Below are positions 43,705 through 52,835 of a DNA stretch of 64,000 nt, in pieces (position 1 is the first letter of the stretch; every line of letters begins with the position of its first letter). The translations under genes and the position numbers were made by a program. The stretch is from the NCBI GenBank assembly GCA_039589195.1, contig JBDHHV010000019.1, positions 1 to 64,000 of the forward strand, written 5' to 3'. The stretch comes from JBDHAC01 sp039589195. Lineage in GTDB: Bacteria; Gemmatimonadota; Gemmatimonadetes; Palauibacterales; Palauibacteraceae. A model generated the notes under the pieces. It was not told the origin of the DNA. It saw only the letters and a program-made list of their open reading frames with translations, and searched no databases.

Positions 43705-44175
43705 ATGGCCAAAGAGCAACGGAGTGAGGGTCCGGTTCGCGAGATGAGTGACGTCGTCTCGGTGGTAGGACCAGGCATGGAGATCGTGGGCGACATCAAG
43801 TGCGACGGCACCGTGCGCGTCGAGGGCAAGGTCGAAGGAGCCATTCGAGCCACGAAGTCGGTCGTCATCGGCAAGGGTGGCACGGTCGCCGGGGATATCG
43901 AGACACAGGACGTCGTGATCGCCGGGAACGTGACCGGCACGGTGACGGGCGCGAGCCGAGTCGAGCTTCAGGAGACTTGTAGGGTCGAGGGAGACATCCG
44001 CAGTCGCCGCGTGAAATTGGACGAGGGTGGGCGGGTCGAGGGTCGGCTTCTCATGGGAAACGAAGCGGCGAGCCGCGAAGCCAAGGATCGGCCCGCACAC
44101 GCTGTCGAGAAGCGGCCGCCGCCGGCGCCGGAGAGTGCGCCCGCGCCAAACCTGTCCGCTACGGGGAGCAACTAG
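43705..44175 (+). CDS. Bactofilin
   Basis: 156 aa from ATG 43705 with GAGGTAAGGAA upstream. The central beta-helix domain shows the repeated hydrophobic pattern VVGPGMEIVGDIKCDGTVRV, VEGAIRATKSVVIGKGG, VAGDIETQDVVIAGNVTG and CRVEGDIRSRRVKLDEGG, flanked by disordered N- and C-terminal tails (proline/alanine-rich end). Polymerises into non-nucleotide filaments at the membrane. Coupled with parAB and M23 peptidase, it may tie chromosome position to cell-wall growth (inference). Confidence 0.93.
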   Translation: MAKEQRSEGPVREMSDVVSVVGPGMEIVGDIKCDGTVRVEGKVEGAIRATKSVVIGKGGTVAGDIETQDVVIAGNVTGTVTGASRVELQETCRVEGDIRSRRVKLDEGGRVEGRLLMGNEAASREAKDRPAHAVEKRPPPAPESAPAPNLSATGSN

Positions 44176-44196
44176 CGTTCCGCCCGCGCGGGTCGG

Positions 44197-44238
44197 TTTT
44201 CCACAGTCTTCCACAATCGGCTTGGAATGCGTTCCACA
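44197..44238 (+). other. Cluster of DnaA-box-like motifs
   Basis: Three copies of TTCCACA on one strand within 42 bases: TTTTCCACA (44197-44205), TCTTCCACA (44207-44215, ten bases on, one helical turn) and CGTTCCACA (44230-44238). TTTTCCACA is used as a DnaA box in some phyla. The 179-bp gap between bactofilin and the antiporter gene also has TTGAACG-type repeats (around 44323 and 44341) and is otherwise empty. Candidate secondary origin, DnaA titration site, or DnaA-controlled promoter. Confidence 0.45.
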
Positions 44239-44354
44239 ACCGGGCCCGCGCCTGGACCATGCTTCGTGCACGTGCCATCCCCTGCCGGCCCGCCGCACGT
44301 CCGTGACCCCAACCTCCTTTTGTTGAACGCCGTACAACCTATTGAACGGCAACA

Positions 44355-45341
44355 GTGCTGAGAGAGGCCCTTCTCTTCGCGGCCGGTCTGGTCCTCCTGA
44401 CCCTGGGCGCCGATTGGCTCGTGCGCGGATCGGCCAGCCTGGCAAAGCAACTCGGCGTCAGTCCGTTGGTCATCGGCCTGACCGTCGTGGCCTTCGGGAC
44501 GTCCGCGCCAGAGTTGGTCGTGAGCGGAGCCGCGGCCCTCCGCGAGCAAGCGGGGTTGGCGGTCGGCAACGTGATGGGGTCGACGGTCGCGAACGTGGGG
44601 TTGATCGTCGGATTGGGCGCACTCCTGCGACCGATCGCGGTGCACCGACGGCTGCTCGTGCGCGAGACACCACTCGTGATCTTCGTTCTCACGATCGTGA
44701 TGCTCCTGTCGTTGAACGACGCCGTGGGCCGCCTCGACGGGTTGGCGCTCGTCACGGGCTTCCTCGTCTACATGTGGTTCTTGATGTCCTGGGCTCGCGG
44801 CGAGCGCGAGGGACGGTCCCCGCGGCAGGCCGACACCCTCACGGATCTGGTCGCAGCGCCGATCCCGCAGCCCCCGGCCAGGTTGCCGCGAGCAAGCAAG
44901 GAAACGTGGATCTCGTTGCTGGGCATCGCTCTTGGTCTTCCCGGGCTGCTTATCGGCGCCGAATGGCTGGTGGACTCGGCGACCTACATCGCGCGCGCCT
45001 TCGACATCCCGGAGGCCGTGATCGGCGCGACGCTGGTCGCGATCGGCACGTCGCTCCCCGAACTTGCATCGGTCATCGCTGCGGCGGCGAGGGGCATGGG
45101 GGATATCGCGATCGGCAACGTGATCGGCTCGAACGTCTTCAATCTGGGTCTGGTACTCGGGACCGCGGCCCTCCTGAGACCGCTGGAGCTTCCCCCCGAA
45201 CTCGTGGTTCGCCAGGTCCTCCCCGCGCTGGCGTTCTGCGTACTCCTGATCCCGCTGGCCCTCACCCGGCAGCGAGTCGGCCGCTGGGAGGGACTGCTGC
45301 TCCTGGCCGGGTACGCGGGCTTTCTGGTCTGGACCATCTGA
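44355..45341 (+). CDS. Na+(K+)/Ca2+-type antiporter (CaxA/YrbG family)
   Basis: 328 aa, ten hydrophobic segments in two halves, each with a cation-binding alpha repeat: VIGLTVVAFGTSAPELVVSG followed by GLAVGNVMGSTVANVGLIVG, and VIGATLVAIGTSLPELASVI followed by AIGNVIGSNVFNLGLVLG. Acidic residues in GTSxPEL are the cation ligands. A short polar loop lies mid-protein. GTG start. Inner-membrane cation exchange; substrate ion is not certain. Confidence 0.93.
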   Translation: MLREALLFAAGLVLLTLGADWLVRGSASLAKQLGVSPLVIGLTVVAFGTSAPELVVSGAAALREQAGLAVGNVMGSTVANVGLIVGLGALLRPIAVHRRLLVRETPLVIFVLTIVMLLSLNDAVGRLDGLALVTGFLVYMWFLMSWARGEREGRSPRQADTLTDLVAAPIPQPPARLPRASKETWISLLGIALGLPGLLIGAEWLVDSATYIARAFDIPEAVIGATLVAIGTSLPELASVIAAAARGMGDIAIGNVIGSNVFNLGLVLGTAALLRPLELPPELVVRQVLPALAFCVLLIPLALTRQRVGRWEGLLLLAGYAGFLVWTI

Positions 45342-45454
45342 TCCGGGGCAGACCGATCACCTGCCACAATACCGCCTCGTTTCTTGTAAAGCGCAGTCGT
45401 AAAGCTTAGGTTGCGAGCCGGCTTTCCAGCACTCCGAACAGCGAGGACGAGCCC

Positions 45455-45676
45455 GTGGCCGTTTCCGTGAAGATGAGCCGGAAGCACCAGATCGTCATCC
45501 CGAAAGTCGCGCGGGACGCGCTCGAGCTCTCACCGGGCGACCGTCTGACCGTCATCGTGCGAGACGGCGTGATCGAGATGGAGAAGCAACCGGCCGATCT
45601 GGAGGACAGGCTCGCCGGGATGCTGGGGCACGTCACGGAGGACGCGACGCTGTGGGCGGAGCTCGAGGGTGCGTAA
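45455..45676 (+). CDS. AbrB/MazE-type (VapB-like) antitoxin
   Basis: 73 aa. SVKMSRKHQIVIPKVARDALELSPGDRLTVIV is a SpoVT-AbrB swapped-hairpin DNA-binding domain; the C-terminal tail (DLEDRLAGMLGHVTEDATLWAELEG) would contact the toxin. GTG start, or ATG six codons later. It is 33 bases from the PIN-like gene, the normal spacing of vapBC pairs, and should repress its own operon. Confidence 0.85.
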   Translation: MAVSVKMSRKHQIVIPKVARDALELSPGDRLTVIVRDGVIEMEKQPADLEDRLAGMLGHVTEDATLWAELEGA

Positions 45677-45709
45677 CAGGCCCGCTGGAGCTCCTCGGCC
45701 GGGCGTCCG

Positions 45710-46165
45710 ATGAGCCAGCGAGAGGCGCTCCGCCTGCGGCTGGACGCCGCAGAGCTGGTTCACCTGGATCCGAGGGTGTTCGCATACCACCTGATAGGGG
45801 CGACCATCTACTCGGAGCTCACGGGCGTCGTCTTCAACGGGATGAGGAGCCGCTCGTTCCGCACGCAGACCTCCTCCTTCGCCCTCTACCAGCTCCTCAC
45901 GGAGGTGTACCGTCGCGGTGAGGAGGAACGGGCCGCGGAGATCTCGAAGATGATCACGGTGCACACCGGTCTCGAGCTCGTTCCGGTGACGTCGGAAGTC
46001 GCGGTACAAGCCGCGAACGTGCGAGCACAGCTGGGCGGTCGACCGGAACGCGCCGTTCAGATCGCCACGGCTCTGATCGGAGGCGCGGACGTCTATCTCA
46101 CGGAAGGATCCGGCCTCCGCAGGATCGTTGGAATGGCGGTCGTCAACCTCGAAGACTACCTCTAG
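45710..46165 (+). CDS. PIN-domain (VapC-like) protein with atypical active site
   Basis: 151 aa. The PIN layout is visible: LVHLDPRVFAYHLIG (first Asp), SFALYQLLTEVYRRG (central Glu), then PERAVQIATALIGGADVYLTEGSGLRRIVG. In typical VapC the third block reads DAxxxATA and TND; here the Asp is replaced (RAVQIATAL) and TND is TEG. Two of the four metal-binding acids therefore look missing, so nuclease activity is doubtful. Paired with the AbrB-like antitoxin upstream. Confidence 0.78.
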   Translation: MSQREALRLRLDAAELVHLDPRVFAYHLIGATIYSELTGVVFNGMRSRSFRTQTSSFALYQLLTEVYRRGEEERAAEISKMITVHTGLELVPVTSEVAVQAANVRAQLGGRPERAVQIATALIGGADVYLTEGSGLRRIVGMAVVNLEDYL

Positions 46166-46215
46166 GAATCCTCCCTAGCGGGGCCGGCTGAGCGGGGATA
46201 GGCTATGCTCGGAAC

Positions 46216-46234
46216 CCGGCGCTCCCTGCGCCGG
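46216..46234 (+). terminator. Possible terminator/attenuator hairpin before sdhC
   Basis: CCGGCGC-TCCCT-GCGCCGG, a perfect 7-bp stem followed by TT only. It lies 50 bases past the PIN gene and 93 before sdhC. Weak as a terminator; no clear sdh promoter was found in the rest of the 161-bp gap. Confidence 0.35.
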
Positions 46235-46326
46235 TTGCTGGCATGGGAGGGGACTCCTGCCGTTTCGTCTTCCGACCCGCGCCGCGGCACAAGACGAACA
46301 CAGCGGTCTTGTAGGATACTCCGAAG

Positions 46327-47004
46327 ATGAAGTGGTTACGAGACTTCTACCGGTCGTCGCTGGGCAAGAAGGCGGTAATGGCGGTGACCGGCGTGCTCCT
46401 CTTCGGCTTCGTGTTGCTCCACATGCTGGGGAACCTGAAGCTGTTCATGGGACCCCAGAAGCTCAACGGTTACGCGGAGGGTCTGCGAGCCTTCGGGGAG
46501 CCGATTCTGAGCCACGGCGATGTGTTGTGGATTCTGCGGATCGGCTTGCTCGCGGCGGTCGGGCTTCACGTCGTCTCCGCCTGGCAGCTGCGACGGCAGA
46601 ACGCCCGGGCGCGCCCCGAGAGCTATGCCCGCACGACGCATCAGGCCGCGACCTATGCCTCGCGCAGCATGTTCTGGGGAGGAGTGCTGATCGTCGCGTT
46701 CGTCGTTTACCATCTGCTGCACATGACGGTCGGCAACGTGCACGCGGAGTTCGTGGTAGGCGACGTGCACCACAACATGGTCACCGCCTTCGTGAACCCG
46801 TTCGTGAGCGGTTTCTACATCGTGGCCGTCCTCGCCCTGGGGTTCCACCTGTACCACGGCCTGTGGAGCTTCTTCCAATCGTTGGGGTGGACCGGTCCAC
46901 GGCTCGCCGGGTTCCGCCGGACGTTCGCCGTCACGTTCGCGATCCTCGTGTCCGCCGGTTTCATCGCGGTCCCGGTGACCATCCTGAGCGGCCTCGTGCG
47001 CTGA
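46327..47004 (+). CDS. sdhC: Succinate dehydrogenase cytochrome b558 subunit
   Basis: 225 aa with five membrane segments: KKAVMAVTGVLLFGFVLLHM, a second around ILRIGLLAAVGLHVVSAW, GVLIVAFVVYHLLHMTVGN, SGFYIVAVLALGFHLYHGLW and the C-terminal helix. Histidines in LLHMLGN, LHVVSAW, YHLLHM and FHLYHGLW are placed to ligate two hemes, as in the single-subunit type B enzymes (Bacillus, Bacteroidota). It anchors SdhA/SdhB and reduces quinone. First gene of sdhCAB. Confidence 0.94.
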   Translation: MKWLRDFYRSSLGKKAVMAVTGVLLFGFVLLHMLGNLKLFMGPQKLNGYAEGLRAFGEPILSHGDVLWILRIGLLAAVGLHVVSAWQLRRQNARARPESYARTTHQAATYASRSMFWGGVLIVAFVVYHLLHMTVGNVHAEFVVGDVHHNMVTAFVNPFVSGFYIVAVLALGFHLYHGLWSFFQSLGWTGPRLAGFRRTFAVTFAILVSAGFIAVPVTILSGLVR

Positions 47005-47022
47005 AGATCTGAGGAGCTGGCA

Positions 47023-48936
47023 ATGCAGCTCAACGCAAAGATTCCCGAAGGTCCGATAGACCGGAAGTGGGAGCGGCACCGCTTCGAGCTGAAGCTGGTC
47101 AATCCCGCCAACAAACGTTCGTTCGACATCATCGTCGTGGGGACCGGCCTCGCCGGGGGCTCCGCGGCCGCGAGCCTCGCCGAGCTCGGATACAACGTGA
47201 AAGCGTTTTGCTTCCAGGACAGCCCGCGACGGGCCCACTCGATCGCGGCACAGGGAGGCATCAACGCGGCAAAGAACTACCAGAACGACGGAGACAGCGT
47301 TTTCCGCCTCTTCTACGATACGGTCAAGGGCGGCGACTACCGCTCCAGGGAAGCGAACGTGCATCGGCTGGCCGAGCTGAGCCTCAACATCATCGATCAG
47401 TGCGCCGCCCAGGGCGTACCCTTCGCCCGCGAGTACGGAGGGACGCTCGACAACCGGTCCTTCGGTGGCGCCCAGGTCTCTCGCACCTTCTACGCGCGCG
47501 GTCAGACCGGGCAGCAGTTGCTCCTCGGCGCGTACCAGGCCCTCGCACGGCAGATCGCCGCGCGGAGGGTGAAGATGTACCCGCGTTGCGAGATGCTCGA
47601 TGTGGTACTGATCGACGGCCGGGCCAGGGGGATCATCGCCCGCGATCTGGTAACGGGCCGGATCGAGCGTCACGCCGCCGACGCGGTCGTACTCGCGACG
47701 GGCGGGTACTCGAACGTCTTCTTCCTGTCGACGAACGCGAAGGGGTCCAACGCGACTGCCATCTGGCGCGCACACCGGCGCGGGGCGCTGTTTGCCAACC
47801 CGTGCTTCACCCAGATCCACCCCACGTGCATCCCCGTATCCGGCGAGCACCAGTCGAAGCTGACGCTGATGTCCGAATCGCTTCGGAACGATGGCCGCAT
47901 CTGGGTGCCGAAGGATGCAGACGACGAGAGGCCCGCGGCTCAGATACCGGGGGAGGAGCGCGACTACTTTCTGGAGCGGAAATATCCGAGCTTCGGCAAC
48001 CTCGTGCCGCGCGACGTCGCGTCGCGCAACGCGAAGGAGGTCTGCGATGAGGGGCGCGGTGTGGGTCCGGGTGGGCTGGGCGTGTACCTCGATTTCGCGG
48101 ACGCCATCCAGCGCGTAGGTCGCGACACGATCGAGGCGCGCTACGGCAACCTGTTCGAGATGTACGAGAAGATCACGGGCGAGGACCCGTACACCGTTCC
48201 GATGCGCATCTACCCGGCGCTCCACTACACGATGGGCGGGTTGTGGGTCGACTACAACTTGATGACCAACATCGAAGGCCTATACGCGATCGGGGAAGCC
48301 AACTTCTCCGACCATGGCGCCAACCGACTCGGCGCGAGCGCCCTCATGCAGGGTCTGGCGGACGGCTATTTCGTCCTCCCGTACACGATCGGGGACTACC
48401 TGGCGCAGCACATGGGCGACCACGTCGATACCGATCACCCGGCGTTCGACGCGGTCGAGTCCGAGGTCCAGGCCCGCGTCGACAGGTTGCTGGCCGTCGG
48501 GGGCTCCCGCACCGTGGACTCCTTTCACCGCGAGCTCGGAAAGCTCTTGTGGGATAGTTGCGGGATGGCGCGTGAAGAGTACGGCTTGAAGAAGGCGCTG
48601 GAGGAAATCCCGCGTCTACGGGCGGAATTCTGGCGCGATGTGACCGTCCTGGGCTCCGGTGACGGCATCAATCAGGCGCTCGAGAAAGCCGGCCGCGTGG
48701 CCGATTTCTTCGAGCTCGCCGAGCTCATGTGCCGCGACGCGCTCGAGCGAACCGAGTCCTGCGGAGGTCACTTCAGGGTCGAGAGCCAGACGCCTGAAGG
48801 CGAGGCGCTGCGCGATGACGACAACTTCAGCTACGTCTCCGCCTGGGAGCACCGGGGCGACGATGCGGAGCCGGTCCAGCACAGGGAGCCGCTCGAATTC
48901 GAGAACGTTAAGCTCACTCAGAGGAGTTACAAATAA
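47023..48936 (+). CDS. sdhA: Succinate dehydrogenase/fumarate reductase flavoprotein subunit
   Basis: 637 aa. FAD-binding VVGTGLAGGSAAASLAELG, AHSIAAQGGINAAKNYQNDGD (covalent-FAD region), SRTFYARGQTGQQLLLG, and the active-site region HYTMGGLWVDYNLMTNI and GLYAIGEANFSDHGANRLGA. Oxidises succinate to fumarate in the TCA cycle. Long type (over 630 aa), as in b558-type complexes. Its stop shares one base with the sdhB ATG. Confidence 0.97.
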   Translation: MQLNAKIPEGPIDRKWERHRFELKLVNPANKRSFDIIVVGTGLAGGSAAASLAELGYNVKAFCFQDSPRRAHSIAAQGGINAAKNYQNDGDSVFRLFYDTVKGGDYRSREANVHRLAELSLNIIDQCAAQGVPFAREYGGTLDNRSFGGAQVSRTFYARGQTGQQLLLGAYQALARQIAARRVKMYPRCEMLDVVLIDGRARGIIARDLVTGRIERHAADAVVLATGGYSNVFFLSTNAKGSNATAIWRAHRRGALFANPCFTQIHPTCIPVSGEHQSKLTLMSESLRNDGRIWVPKDADDERPAAQIPGEERDYFLERKYPSFGNLVPRDVASRNAKEVCDEGRGVGPGGLGVYLDFADAIQRVGRDTIEARYGNLFEMYEKITGEDPYTVPMRIYPALHYTMGGLWVDYNLMTNIEGLYAIGEANFSDHGANRLGASALMQGLADGYFVLPYTIGDYLAQHMGDHVDTDHPAFDAVESEVQARVDRLLAVGGSRTVDSFHRELGKLLWDSCGMAREEYGLKKALEEIPRLRAEFWRDVTVLGSGDGINQALEKAGRVADFFELAELMCRDALERTESCGGHFRVESQTPEGEALRDDDNFSYVSAWEHRGDDAEPVQHREPLEFENVKLTQRSYK

Positions 48937-49700
48937 TGGATCTCGTCCTCCACGTCTGGCGCCAGTCCGGTCCTGACGCCGAAGGGCGGATGGTGCGGTA
49001 CGAGGCCCCTGGCGTCGACCCCGACATGTCGTTCCTCGAGATGCTGGACGTCGTGAACGAGCGCCTTCAAGCAGAGGGCGAAGAGCCGATCGTCTTCGAC
49101 CACGACTGCCGGGAGGGCATCTGCGGCGCGTGCGGGATGATGATCAACGGCATCGCGCACGGTCCCCAGGGCGGCACCACCGCCTGCCAGCTTCACATGC
49201 GCCACTTCTCGGACGGAGACGAGATCTGGATCGAGCCCTGGCGCTCCGCGGCCTTCCCGGTGCTCAAGGACCTCATGGTCGACCGCTCCGCGCTCGACCG
49301 GATCATCCAGGCCGGTGGCTACATCTCGGTCAACACGGGCAGCGCCCCCGACGCCAACGAGGTCCTGGTACCCAAGACCGACGCCGAACTGGCGTTCGAG
49401 GCGGCGGCGTGCATCGGGTGCGGCGCCTGCGTCGCGCAGTGCCCGAACGGGGCGGCGCACCTGTTCACAGCCGCCAAGGTGTCGCACCTCGGCCTCCTGC
49501 CGCAGGGCCAGCCCGAGCGCCGGATCAGGGTCGAGCGCATGGTGGCTCAGATGGAAGCCGAGGCGTTCGGCTCCTGCACGAACCACCGGGAGTGCGAGAT
49601 CGTGTGCCCGAAGGAGATCTCCATCGACTACATAGCCCGCATGAACCGGGACTTCCTCGGGACCAAGCTTCGCGGGCAGCTGCAGGCGAAGGCCGGCTAG
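48936..49700 (+). CDS. sdhB: Succinate dehydrogenase/fumarate reductase iron-sulfur subunit
   Basis: 254 aa. The 2Fe-2S domain has CREGICGACGMMING and a distal TACQLHM cysteine; the C-terminal domain has CIGCGACVAQCPNG and CTNHRECEIVCPKEI for the 4Fe-4S and 3Fe-4S clusters. Passes electrons from FAD to the heme/quinone subunit. A CCGCGG-GTCTTT-CCGCGG hairpin follows directly after the stop. Confidence 0.97.
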   Translation: MDLVLHVWRQSGPDAEGRMVRYEAPGVDPDMSFLEMLDVVNERLQAEGEEPIVFDHDCREGICGACGMMINGIAHGPQGGTTACQLHMRHFSDGDEIWIEPWRSAAFPVLKDLMVDRSALDRIIQAGGYISVNTGSAPDANEVLVPKTDAELAFEAAACIGCGACVAQCPNGAAHLFTAAKVSHLGLLPQGQPERRIRVERMVAQMEAEAFGSCTNHRECEIVCPKEISIDYIARMNRDFLGTKLRGQLQAKAG

Positions 49701-49757
49701 CCGCGGGTCTTTCCGCGGCCCACACTCCGGGGCGGTCGAGGCCGAACTGCCCCCGCG

Positions 49758-51392
49758 TCACCGTGACGCGCCCGCCTCGACCGGCCTCCTACGGCGGCGG
49801 GTTTCGGAACACGATTCGCGCGACCTGATTCGCCAGCCCACGGATCGGATGGGCGCACGCGCCTGGAATGTTGACGCGGGACAGGTGACGGGCGTGTTAC
49901 GCTGGTTCGTGAGAACCGCGACCACCAGCCCGTCGTCCCGGTAGACCTGGAGCTGCGACCGCGCCCCGAGCGCGGAGCCCCCGTGCTCGGCCACCCTGCG
50001 AGTGGGGATCGAGCATCTCAGGGAGATGTTCATCGTCCCCGTGCACACGCTGCTCAGGACCCAGGCGAGTCCGACCGATGGCCGCACCGTCCCCGCCGAC
50101 CATGCGGTTGTGGTGTCGGTCAACGAGCTCCACAGCCGGTTGTCGCGCGTGGTGGTCGAGACGATGCTCGCGTTGAGCGTAAGCCACCCGAACCGGGCCA
50201 GATCGAGCGCGTTCGTCTGAAGTCCTCCCCCCAGGACCTTCCAACTGCTGTCCTCGTAGTCGACGGTATCGGTACGGCCCGTCCTCCCGGGACGGCTGAT
50301 GCCACTGCGGGAGCGGAAAGGAGCGACGTACTCGTAGCCTTGAGCCAGGTGGTACCTCGGCACCCATGACCCCCCGATGCCGCCGAACGACACGAGCGGT
50401 GCGACCGTGCGCATGCTCGCGAGCCCGAACGGCCGGGTCAGCTCATCGGTGACGATGCGCGCGATCTCCTTGTTCAGGACCTTCTCGAGCACGCCGCCCA
50501 CGAAGGTGAAGCCGTGCGTGGAGTAATGGTATTGCCGCCCCGGAGTACACCCCGACAGGAGAGGGTCGTCCCAGATCTGTTTCAGCGCCGAGTCCCGCCC
50601 CTGGTAATACTGGCTCAGCGGGTCCTGGTAGAGCGTATCGTAGTGCCTCACGCAGCCGATCTTGGCGAGCAACTGCTCGAGCGTGTGCGTGTGATGTGAC
50701 GGCAGGTTCGGGAGGAAGTCGGAGGTCGGTCGCTTCAGGTCGATGCGCGTTCGCTCCTCGATACGGGCGGCGATCGTCGCCCCGATGATTTTGGCGATAG
50801 ATGCGGTCAGGTAGATCGTTCCGGAATTCGCCGTCTTGGCGTTGGTGCTGTCCGCCCACCCGAAGCCGCGACGGTAGATGACCTCGCCGTTTCGCATCAC
50901 GACGACCGATATTCCCGGGATGCGGTGCTGTGCCCGATAGGCCCGCACCGAATCGTCGAGCGCGGCCTTGAACGGCATGTCGTAGCGGGCATCGTTCTCG
51001 GCCCACACCCCGGCGTACCGGATTCCGTTCGCCGTGTCGTAGGCTTCGAAGTCGATCAGCCGGAGCCCCTCGTCCTCGTACTGCCGGTGATAGTTGAGGA
51101 ACCACTTGAGGTCGCGGTCCGTCCGCACGGCCCACGCTCGCGAGACGGGGATCTTCTCCCAGATGGCCGCGTACCGCTGTCCTCCCGAAGTCCGGTAGGA
51201 CTCGAAGTCCACGACTCGAAAGCCAAGCGCCGCAAGGCTGTCGACCTTCTGCTGGTAGGCGGTGCGGTCCATCCCACGGATCTCGTGCCAGTCCGTGTTG
51301 TTGCAGCTCCGGTACCAGACGGCGGCCCAGCGGATGCCGCCTGGTGTCGCGTACCCTTCCAGATCAACCGGGCGGTATCCGCCGCTCATCAA
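49758..51392 (-). pseudogene. Beta-lactamase-like serine hydrolase, 3' part of a broken repeat protein
   Basis: About 544 aa of open frame following an in-frame TAG (51398-51396). It begins with three copies of a 45-50 residue repeat (YRPVDLEGYATPGGIRWAAVW; FRVVDFESYRTSGGQRYAAIW; LRLIDFEAYDTANGIRYAGVW), the kind seen in front of polyglycine-hydrolase/beta-lactamase-like enzymes. The hydrolase domain follows: ISVVVMRNGEVIYRRGFGWA, ASIAKIIGA (Ser-x-x-Lys nucleophile), YHYSTHGFTFVGGVLE (Tyr-x-x region) and HGGSALGARS near the end. Possible restart at ATG 51389 has no Shine-Dalgarno. Secretion would depend on the upstream signal peptide, now out of frame. Confidence 0.75.
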
Positions 51393-51395
51393 GTT

Positions 51396-52654
51396 CTAGC
51401 GGGCGTTTCCGTACTCGGTCGCGGTCATGTCGTAGTCCGACCACCAGTCAATTCCCTCGGAGTTGGCGACCCAGACACCCGCGTAGCGCGTCCCGGCGCT
51501 CGTGCCGTAGGCTTCGAAGTCGCTGAGTCTGGAGCCGGCGCTCCGTTGGCTCTGGGACTCCTGGTCGAACTCGGCGGCAGTGAGGTCCCGGCGCTCGGTC
51601 CAGGACCGGGTGCGTGGCTGCCAAACGTATGCGAAGCCGGGCTGGAATCCGGGAACGCGAGCGCGCTCCAGGTCCGTGAGCGTGTTCCGCTGCCTCAGTT
51701 GGCCGGAGAAACCGGAGATCATGTAGTCGCGGATGCCCAGGGTCTCTTCTTGCGCAACATCGCTCGTGGGGGATGAGAGACCCAGACCCCAGGCCACGTC
51801 CGTCTGATCGTCGCGCAGCGAGGTGGCGAGGCACGCGCCGGAGGAAGCGGGGGGCGCAGAGAGGTCATGGGCCCGGGGGCGGTCGGCAGGTTCGACGGCG
51901 GGGTCAGGTTGGCGCCGGGCGTGTTGGGGTTGGTCACCGGCCCCGTGAGCGCGGCTCGGGCCGCGCTCACGGCACCCGGGCGGACCCAGATGAGCCCGGA
52001 GCCGACCCGGGGGCTGCTGCTGTCGATGCGCAGCCGGTCTGTTCCGACGAGCGTGAACTGAGCCTGGTAGTAGCTGCCGTTGGGCCCGAGAACCTGGAGC
52101 GTGTTCCCCCCGATGTTCTGCCAGAGCCTGCTGCCGACCCGCAGACTGCGAGGAGCGGCGGCCGGCAGGTAGCGGACGGAACCCTGGGTCCCTGCGACCC
52201 GGACCTGTATACCGTCGTCGGGCGCCCCCGGGGTGGCGATCCGCACCCAGTCGCCGTCGATGGAGGGTCCGGCGCGGCTCCACGTCTGGTCGTTCCCCGC
52301 GCCGGTATGCTGGATGTCGAGGTGAAGCGTATTCGTCCCCTGGAGCGCGAGCCGCGCCGGGTAATAGGTGCCGTCGCTACCGCGAACCTGAAGCGATCCG
52401 TTGCTCTGAATCCCCTGCCAGAGAATCTGTCCGACCTGGAAAGTCCGACCGGCCGTCGGCGGGACCGCGGTCAGTAGTGCACCGTTCACGTCGATGCTGA
52501 TCCGCATCCGGTCGTTCGGATCGTTGTTGCTGTCGATTCGAACCCAGTCGCCCTTGAGCGACTGACCTCCCACGACTTGGGCCACCGTCGCGGGGGGCGT
52601 CATCAGGTATAGTGCGAGCGGAGCCAATACCCTGAGTTTCGCCGTCGAAGCCAT
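51396..52654 (-). pseudogene. 5' part of the same broken gene: signal peptide, beta repeats, start of the repeat array
   Basis: ATG 52654 follows GGGAGGG. A signal peptide (VLAPLALYLMTPPATVAQ) leads into two 90-residue beta repeats, each starting GDWVRI and containing LWQ, Y-x-ARLAL/AQFTL. The frame then shifts near a six-C run on the coding strand (51854-51849): before it reads GPMTSLRPP, after it ASSGACLATSLRDDQTDVAWG in the next frame. One extra C would fuse both. The second frame carries another repeat (SRLSDFEAYGTSAGTRYAGVW) and ends at the TAG 51398-51396, inside a repeat unit. So the full gene (49758-52654, about 965 codons) has a frameshift plus a nonsense codon. Confidence 0.75.
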
Positions 52655-52835
52655 GTACCCTCCCTGGATTGCCGAATGGAACACCCCTGACCGGGTAGAT
52701 TCGGCCGACGCGCCTGTAGAGCGCGAAACAGGGAGACTGCCCGCCACACGGCGCCGTGTTCGCCGAGGACACTGAGGTGGGGCTCGACGGTCAACGGGGG
52801 CGAGAGGAGATCCGTGCGGCGGGTCCTCGAGTGGG

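Noticed and set aside
46336..48225. Long minus-strand open frame of over 600 codons opposite sdhC/sdhA
   Set aside because: Antisense shadow of two unambiguous genes; no motif and His/Arg-rich composition.
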